This document shows, one piece after another, positions 5,418 to 9,140 of a DNA stretch of 9,140 nucleotides. Below the pieces are notes generated by a model, which saw only the letters and a program-made list of their open reading frames with translations, was not told the origin of the DNA and made no database searches. The stretch's first letter is position 1. Each line of letters opens with the position of its first letter. Position numbers and translations under genes: made by a program. The DNA comes from Chloroflexota bacterium (lineage in GTDB: Bacteria; Chloroflexota; Dormibacteria; CF-121), in assembly GCA_005882525.1 (NCBI GenBank), contig VBGO01000040.1, positions 1 to 9,140 of the forward strand. The letters are read 5' to 3'.

Positions 5418-7715
5418 TTACTGACTGAACGATGACACCCATGCTGCGATCTGGGCCCGCGAGTTCAAGCCGAGCTTGTTCATGATGCTGCGTACGTGAC
5501 CCTCGACAGTGCGCTCGGATATGAAGAGGCGCGATCCGATCTGCTTGTTGGACATGCCCTCGGCCACCAGCCGCGCCACGTCTGCTTCTCGGTTTCCCAG
5601 CAGGGCCAAGCCTGGATCCTTTCTCGCTGGCAGTCGAGAATGTGGCGTCTCGCCGAGCGCCAATGCGATTGCCGCCTCGCGGCTCAACTGCCGCCCCGCG
5701 CCGTACTCGGCCTCGAATCGGGGTTTCCCGAGGCCGGCCATGGTCAACTCTCTCGCTTGTGCCAGCAGAGGAACGAGTGGTGCCAGCTCCCTCGCGTCGG
5801 CCTCGGCTCGTATGGCGTCAGCGGCGCCCAGGAGCTGTGCGGAAAGACTCGGCTGTCCAGACCGCGCCGCGTGATAGCTGATAGCGCCAAGCGAGTGATG
5901 TAGCGCGACCCGATCGTCCAGCTCGCTTGCAACCCGCAAGACCTCGATGAAGCTCTGCTTTGCCTCATCGAGTTGATCGCTCAGGAGGGCGGCTATGCCT
6001 CGATTGGTCAGGAGGACGCCGAGCGAGTAGAGATCCCCCACCTCCCGACTCCGACGAGCCCCTTCCGCGGAGGCGGATCTCACCGCGTCGAGGTCGCCGT
6101 TGAACAGCCCATCCAGTGCGCGAGCCTGTAGGAGTCCCAACTGGGCTGAAACATCACTCAGACCAGCTGTCAAAGACAGGGCTTCTTGAAGCAGCTCTCT
6201 GGCTGATTCCCGGTCGCCGGCCATGTTCGCCGCCACTGAGGCCATAGATAGCGACTGGGACAGCAGGGAAGTGTTACCTGAGGCTCGATTCAAGACCATC
6301 GTTCGATCGAGGGTTGACCTGGCTGCGGGCACGTCAGCCTGGAGCAGTGCTAAAGACGCACGCAGAAAGCAGGCGTGCGCGTATCCGTCCACAGCCTGCG
6401 GCGCCTCCGCCAACAGCTCGTCGAGCCATCGCGCTCCTTCGCTGGTCCCGCGGGTGATCCAGTACGGGCCCAGGGATGTGACCAACTCGACGCCGGCCGC
6501 GAACTCCCGACGAATGAGACACCGCTGGATGACAGCTCGGACGTTTTCGATCTCGAGGTCCAGCCACCTCAACCACTCGGGGAGGCGATAACGAGCGTTG
6601 GGTGCCGAGTCCCGGCACGCTGACACGTAGTACTGGTCACAGCGCGCGTGCACGACTTCCTCCTCACCGGCATCGCGCATTTTGACCGCGGCGTATTCAC
6701 GCATCGTCTCGTGCAGGCGATGGCAGGGTAGGCCTCGGAGTTCCTCCTTCATCACGAGCGACTTGTCGATCAGCGACGAGATCAGGTCCAGAACTTCGGC
6801 TCGGGGAACGTCAGCTGAAGCGACGACGGCTTCGACGTCCTCAATCGTGAACCTACCTACGAAGACAGCTAGCCGCCGCAGGAGGATCCGCTCGTTTGCA
6901 GCCAGGAGGTCATTGCTCCAGTCCATGGCCGCGCGGAGGGTCTGATGGCGGGGCAGCGCCGTCCGCGTCCCGCGGGTGAGCAGTTCGAAGCGGTCGTCCA
7001 GGCGCTTCAATATCTGCTCGACCGATAGAGCTCGTGTCCTCACCGCTGCCAGCTCGATAGCGAGAGGCATGCCGTCGAGGCGGCGGCAGATGCTCGCCAC
7101 GGCGGCTTGATTCTCGCCGTTGAGCTCGAACGTGCCCGAGGCTGCGCGCGCCCGCTCTGTGAACAGCTGCACGGCCTCGTTGTGGCGGAGTTCAGCGTCG
7201 GAGCGCGCCCGAACCTCGGGGAACGGCAGAGGCGCGATCGGGGCCAAGAATTCACCCGCGATCGACAATGGCTCTCTACTGGTGGCGATTACCCGAACGG
7301 CTGGTGCCGCGCCGAGCACATCTGCCAGGACGTGAGCAACCGCCTCCAACAAATGCTCACAGTTGTCCACTACCAGCAGCAGCTCGCGCTCCTTGAGATA
7401 GGAGAGGACGAGGCCTAACGGGTCCCTCGCCGCCTGGTCACGCAGGTCGAGGCCAGCGGCGACCGCGTGGGCCACCAGCTGCGGCTCCCGAACGTCCGCC
7501 AGCTCGACGAGCCAGCTGCCCGCCGCGAAGCCGCGCCCCAGCTCCGTCGCTGCCCGGACGGCGAGGCGCGTTTTCCCGACCCCACCGGGTCCGACCACGC
7601 TGACCAGCCGTCCCTCAGTGAGCCTCGCCCTGAGTTCGGCCAGCTCGCGGCGCCGGCCGATAAAGCTCGTTGTCTCGGCCGGCAAATTGCCCCGCCGGCG
7701 GATAGCTCTCGCCAT
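5418..7715 (-). CDS. LuxR-family transcriptional regulator with N-terminal NB-ARC/AAA ATPase and TPR-like region
   Basis: This 765-residue protein begins with the typical GNLPAETTSFIGRRRELAEL. It then has a STAND-type ATPase: Walker A GPGGVGKT at 42-49, Walker B LLLVVD at 112-117, ATSRE at 144-148, and GMPLAIELAA at 215-224. A winged-helix-like part follows (about 260-370, with DLISSLIDKSLV and HRLHETMREYA). A long helical, TPR-like region covers about 400-660. The last 60 residues form a LuxR helix-turn-helix (NREADVARLVAEGMSNKQIG, then RLFISERTVEGHVRSIMNKL). Such proteins are ATP-dependent, ligand-gated transcription activators; the ligand is unknown. No kinase domain precedes the ATPase. 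ATG at 7715 is chosen because family homology starts there; no Shine-Dalgarno is seen. It is divergent from, and likely controls, the DUF4386 gene 160 bp away. Confidence 0.92.
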   Translation of the reverse strand: MARAIRRRGNLPAETTSFIGRRRELAELRARLTEGRLVSVVGPGGVGKTRLAVRAATELGRGFAAGSWLVELADVREPQLVAHAVAAGLDLRDQAARDPLGLVLSYLKERELLLVVDNCEHLLEAVAHVLADVLGAAPAVRVIATSREPLSIAGEFLAPIAPLPFPEVRARSDAELRHNEAVQLFTERARAASGTFELNGENQAAVASICRRLDGMPLAIELAAVRTRALSVEQILKRLDDRFELLTRGTRTALPRHQTLRAAMDWSNDLLAANERILLRRLAVFVGRFTIEDVEAVVASADVPRAEVLDLISSLIDKSLVMKEELRGLPCHRLHETMREYAAVKMRDAGEEEVVHARCDQYYVSACRDSAPNARYRLPEWLRWLDLEIENVRAVIQRCLIRREFAAGVELVTSLGPYWITRGTSEGARWLDELLAEAPQAVDGYAHACFLRASLALLQADVPAARSTLDRTMVLNRASGNTSLLSQSLSMASVAANMAGDRESARELLQEALSLTAGLSDVSAQLGLLQARALDGLFNGDLDAVRSASAEGARRSREVGDLYSLGVLLTNRGIAALLSDQLDEAKQSFIEVLRVASELDDRVALHHSLGAISYHAARSGQPSLSAQLLGAADAIRAEADARELAPLVPLLAQARELTMAGLGKPRFEAEYGAGRQLSREAAIALALGETPHSRLPARKDPGLALLGNREADVARLVAEGMSNKQIGSRLFISERTVEGHVRSIMNKLGLNSRAQIAAWVSSFSQ

Positions 7716-7723
7716 GGCGATCG

Positions 7724-7729
7724 AACTTA
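7724..7729 (-). promoter_or_regulatory. Candidate -10 box (TAAGTT) for the LuxR-type regulator gene
   Basis: On the minus strand TAAGTT fits TANNNT and lies 8 nt before the ATG, the same placement as at the three other regulated starts in the window. No Shine-Dalgarno is present, in keeping with a leaderless mRNA. The expected -35 region (CTGTGG, 17 bp upstream) is weak, so regulation by an activator is possible. Confidence 0.35.
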
Positions 7730-7823
7730 CTACGGCCGCGCGCCGACCACAGCGGGTGATCTGACCAAGTGCTCAACACGGGATTCCACGGGTCTCACCA
7801 CCACCCCGTGGAGCCTAGCCTCC

Positions 7824-7841
7824 TCAACGTCAAGTCAACGT
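7824..7841 (+). promoter_or_regulatory. Tandem direct repeat TCAACGT with 11-bp period in the divergent promoter region
   Basis: TCAACGT-caag-TCAACGT puts two identical heptamers on the same face of the DNA, one helical turn apart. It lies in the 160-bp gap between the LuxR-type regulator and the DUF4386 gene, 34 bp before the latter's start codon. Direct repeats with this period are typical for winged-helix activators (OmpR/PhoB, SARP), whereas LuxR domains more often bind inverted repeats. A TAGCCT at 7816-7821 could be a -10 box for the plus-strand gene. Role inferred from position only. Confidence 0.4.
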
Positions 7842-7863
7842 GACACTGAAGCGTGGGTCAATC

Positions 7864-7870
7864 AGGAGGT
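7864..7870 (+). promoter_or_regulatory. Strong Shine-Dalgarno AGGAGGT for the second DUF4386 gene
   Basis: AGGAGGT ends 5 nt before the ATG at 7876 and is close to the full anti-16S complement. It settles the start at 7876 rather than at the earlier GTG 7840. No comparable site precedes the leading genes elsewhere in the window. Confidence 0.8.
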
Positions 7871-7875
7871 CAGTC

Positions 7876-8603
7876 ATGGAAAGGATTGTCGGTTCGTCGC
7901 CAGCCGGTTGGGCAAGACTTGCTGGTGCCCTCTATCTGATCGTCTTCGTGGGAGGTTTTTTCGCCCTGGGCTTCGTCCCCGCGGCGACAATCGTTGCCGG
8001 CGATCCCACGGCGACAGCTCGGAGCATCGAGGGTCACGAGCTCCTCTATCGCTCGGGTTTGGCGGCGCACGCTGTGATACTCGTCGCGACGTGCCGCTGG
8101 CTCTGCTTTTCTATTACCTGTTCCACGTAGTGGATAGGGGCATTGCCTTGCTGGTGGCGGCTTTGGTTCTGGTCGGAACGGCAGTCGAGACCGCGACTAC
8201 GTTCTTCGGCGTGGCGCCACTCGTGGCCCTGAGCAGCGCACAGCCGTCGACCGCGCTGACCTCGGAACAGGCCCTAATGCTGGTCGGCCTGCCTCTGCAG
8301 GTGCAATCGATCGGCGTGGCCATCGCCCTGGTGTTCTTCGGCTTCTACTGCCTGTCGGTCGGCTACCTCGTGTTCGCCTCGGGCTTTCTGCCCAGGACTA
8401 TCGGCGTGCTAATGACAATTGGAGGCCTGGCCTACCTGGTCAACAGCTTCGCGAACCTCCTGTCCCCTGGGTTCGCAGCGCACCTGTTTCCGTACGTCCT
8501 GTTGCCATCCGGGATTGCCGAGGGGTCGCTCTGCCTATGGCTGCTGATCGCCGCCGTAAACGTGCGGCGATGGCATGAGCGGGCGGGCGCGGTCCTTGTC
8601 TGA
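7876..8603 (+). pseudogene. Second DUF4386 family membrane protein gene, interrupted by a one-base frameshift
   Basis: The gene starts at ATG 7876 after an ideal Shine-Dalgarno and reads MERIVGSSPAGWARLAGALY, with TM1 near 16-36. After HAVILVA (GCG at 8086-8088) the first frame goes out of phase and stops at 8128-8130. The -1 frame, from GAC at 8088-8090, continues in perfect family style: DVPLALLFYYLFHVVDRGIA, then FFGFYCLSVGYLVFASGFLP and LVNSFANLLSPGF, to TGA at 8601-8603. Joined, this gives about 243 residues and six hydrophobic segments, the normal DUF4386 size and a paralogue of the gene at 4102. A single lost base near 8088 explains it. No slippery heptamer is seen, so programmed frameshifting is unlikely; recent mutation or sequencing error remain. 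Both halves keep clean coding character, which suggests the lesion is recent or artefactual. Confidence 0.85.
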
Positions 8604-8615
8604 GTGCCTTTGTGG

Positions 8616-8633
8616 GTCCGACCTAAGTCGGAC
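8616..8633. terminator. Hairpin GTCCGAC-ctaa-GTCGGAC after the DUF4386 gene
   Basis: A perfect 7-bp stem with a 4-nt loop begins 12 nt after the DUF4386 stop. It is followed by TCTTGAAG rather than a T-run, so it is not a classical intrinsic terminator. It could still end transcription or protect the mRNA 3' end. Confidence 0.4.
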
Positions 8634-8673
8634 TCTTGAAGGTGTGCCGAGGGATCCGGACCCCTAAAGGGAG

Positions 8674-8694
8674 CGGCCGTCTATCGGACGGCCG
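8674..8694. terminator. Second hairpin CGGCCGTC-tatcg-GACGGCCG
   Basis: A perfect 8-bp GC-rich stem with a 5-nt loop lies 40 bp after the first hairpin and has no T-run. Two strong stems in tandem after a gene suggest a U-less transcription end or processing site in a high-GC organism. Confidence 0.4.
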
Positions 8695-8756
8695 TCGAAT
8701 GCACGTCATGCACGTTTCTGCTGCGAACAACCGGGCTTGGAATTCTGAACGCGGTG

Positions 8757-8785
8757 CCTCACGGTCTTGTCAAGTGAGGACCGTG
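8757..8785. repeat. Two overlapping, mutually exclusive inverted repeats
   Basis: CCTCAC (8757-8762) can pair with GTGAGG (8774-8779). CACGGTC (8760-8766) can pair with GACCGTG (8779-8785). The arms share bases, so only one stem can form at a time. The left arms contain GCCTCACGGTC, also found in the tRNA-Pro fragment at 5199-5209, where it is the anticodon-stem/variable-loop part. It may be another tRNA-derived scrap or chance. Confidence 0.35.
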
Positions 8786-8933
8786 CGTCCGCAGGCTTGA
8801 AGCGTCGGGGGGCCAGCGATTGCTTGCGATTGAATTCACATCGGCGGACGACAAGTCATTGCTACGCGATTCCTGTGCGAGGTTCTCCAGGAATCTGTTA
8901 CCCGGCTGTGACCCGGCTTGGCCCGACAGGCGC

Positions 8934-8975
8934 CGAAATCGTCGATTTCGAGTTCAAATTTGGTCGGGGGCCCGG
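8934..8975 (+). repeat. Right copy of the ~43-bp direct repeat with a 17-bp palindrome and tRNA-Pro acceptor end
   Basis: This pairs with 5141-5184. It opens with a perfect palindrome CGAAATCG-t-CGATTTCG (8934-8950). At 8961-8975, read on the minus strand, it gives CCGGGCCCCCGACCA: acceptor half GCCCCCG, discriminator A and CCA, exactly as in a proline tRNA and without the extra base of the left copy. The match ends at 8975, where the insertion-sequence end appears to start, so the rest of this tRNA may lie beyond the IS. Confidence 0.55.
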
Positions 8976-9034
8976 TGTGAGAGTTCAGTAGTTACCGGAC
9001 CGGTCGGCCATAGCATGTCTCAGGTGATACCGGA

Positions 9035-9053
9035 CCGCCACTGGAGGTGGCGG
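9035..9053 (+). promoter_or_regulatory. Hairpin holding the transposase ribosome-binding site in its loop
   Basis: CCGCCAC-tggag-GTGGCGG is a perfect 7-bp GC-rich stem. The Shine-Dalgarno GGAGG (9043-9047) lies in the loop and first stem base, and the ATG at 9055 follows one base after the stem. Folding in the mRNA should hinder ribosome access. IS10 and IS50 use such structures to block transposase translation from read-through transcripts. Confidence 0.6.
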
Positions 9054-9054
9054 C

Positions 9055-9140
9055 ATGCAGTTGGCGCGGTTCCTGGTCGAGGCGGTCGTCCTAGGCAAAC
9101 AGAGCCCCAATCAGCTCGTTCGTAAGCACCCGATCTCACG
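9055..9140 (+). CDS. IS481-like transposase, N-terminal fragment (28 codons in window)
   Basis: The frame starts at ATG 9055 with GGAGG 7 nt upstream and runs off the window. It reads MQLARFLVEAVVLGKQSPNQ, then LVRKHPIS. This matches the opening of the helix-turn-helix domain in actinobacterial IS481-type (DDE, integrase-core) transposases, where a line such as ARLIVTAVVVEGRS...VAR.HGVS precedes a W-[VL]-Y/K-L-L-ARY motif. Only the first helices are visible, and the catalytic DDE domain is outside, so an IS3-like or stand-alone HTH protein remains possible. Confidence 0.55.
   Translation, partial: MQLARFLVEAVVLGKQSPNQLVRKHPIS

Larger units (their letters stand above)
8604..8933. other. Non-coding stretch with several hairpins and short repeats
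   Basis: No convincing gene in either strand; the open frame at 8767-8991 has no family features or ribosome-binding site. Besides the hairpins listed separately it holds a repeat TGCACG-tca-TGCACG (8700-8714), a 10-bp-spaced direct repeat GCGATTG (8816-8822 and 8826-8832), and an inverted repeat GATTCCT/AGGAATC (8868-8895, 14-nt loop). Such density of small repeats beside a tRNA-end repeat could be recombinase-binding sites, but that is speculative. Confidence 0.45.
8976..9140 (+). mobile_element. Left end of an IS481-like insertion sequence (continues past the window)
   Basis: The tRNA similarity stops abruptly at 8975 and is followed by TGTGAGAGTTCAGTAGTTAC, which has the TG opening common for IS ends. 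A 10-bp repeat TACCGGACCG occurs at 8993-9002 and 9028-9037, 35 bp apart, plausible transposase-binding sites. A transposase-like reading frame starts at 9055. The exact end and its inverted repeat cannot be confirmed because the right end lies outside. Confidence 0.5.

Noticed and set aside
7467..8087. 378-residue frame starting at 7467 as the true DUF4386 gene
   Set aside because: Its first half is antisense to the LuxR-type regulator and not protein-like; the true N-terminus is in another frame at 7876 with a strong Shine-Dalgarno.
8080..8092. Programmed -1 ribosomal frameshift
   Set aside because: No X-XXY-YYZ heptamer and no clear downstream pseudoknot; a lost base explains the break.
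8767..8991. 74-residue open frame on the plus strand
   Set aside because: It crosses the repeat and tRNA remnant, has no Shine-Dalgarno and no recognisable motif.
1..9140. CRISPR array
   Set aside because: No regularly spaced repeats of 24-40 bp with unique spacers and no cas-like gene were seen.

Overview
The window is GC-rich DNA (about 60-65% by eye, not counted) from a bacterium that probably belongs to Actinomycetota (Thermoleophilia-like) or Chloroflexota. The grounds are GTG and TTG starts, a LuxR-type ATPase regulator, two DUF4386 membrane proteins, a PadR/HAAS pair, and -10 hexamers placed 7-8 nt before start codons, which suggests leaderless mRNAs. I cannot choose between the two phyla from sequence alone.

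Left part (1-2912): a divergent pair. On the minus strand is the first 610 codons of a PEP-synthase/rifampicin-phosphotransferase-like enzyme, whose C-terminus lies outside the window. On the plus strand is a complete zinc-free, quinone-oxidoreductase-like medium-chain dehydrogenase. The dehydrogenase promoter carries a perfect 19-bp palindrome between its -35 and -10 boxes.

Middle (3025-5055): a three-gene plus-strand operon encodes a PadR repressor, a HAAS/DUF1700-like membrane protein and a DUF4386 six-helix membrane protein. The reading frames overlap by 1 and 4 bases, which implies translational coupling. The PadR promoter is almost fully covered by overlapping palindromes, probably its own operator. 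Minus-strand gene remnants lie on both sides: a DUF1801-like C-terminus (3025-3165) ending at the PadR promoter, and a frameshifted remnant, perhaps TetR-like (4760-5055).

Right part (5141-8975): a 3.8-kb block holds a large LuxR-family ATPase regulator (minus strand) and, divergent from it, a second DUF4386 gene with an ideal Shine-Dalgarno but a one-base frameshift. The block is bounded by two diverged direct repeats of about 43 bp. Each repeat contains the 3' end of a tRNA-Pro gene, and the left copy continues into a 47-nt tRNA-Pro(CGG) 3' half. This looks like an old integration at a tRNA gene, although no integrase is visible. At the right edge (8976-9140) an IS481-like insertion sequence appears to start inside the second tRNA remnant. 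Its transposase ribosome-binding site sits in the loop of a perfect hairpin.

The shared theme is small membrane proteins of unknown function (two DUF4386, one HAAS) under separate local regulators, in a region shaped by tRNA-targeted integration, gene decay and IS insertion. I found no CRISPR array, complete tRNA, rRNA or origin.
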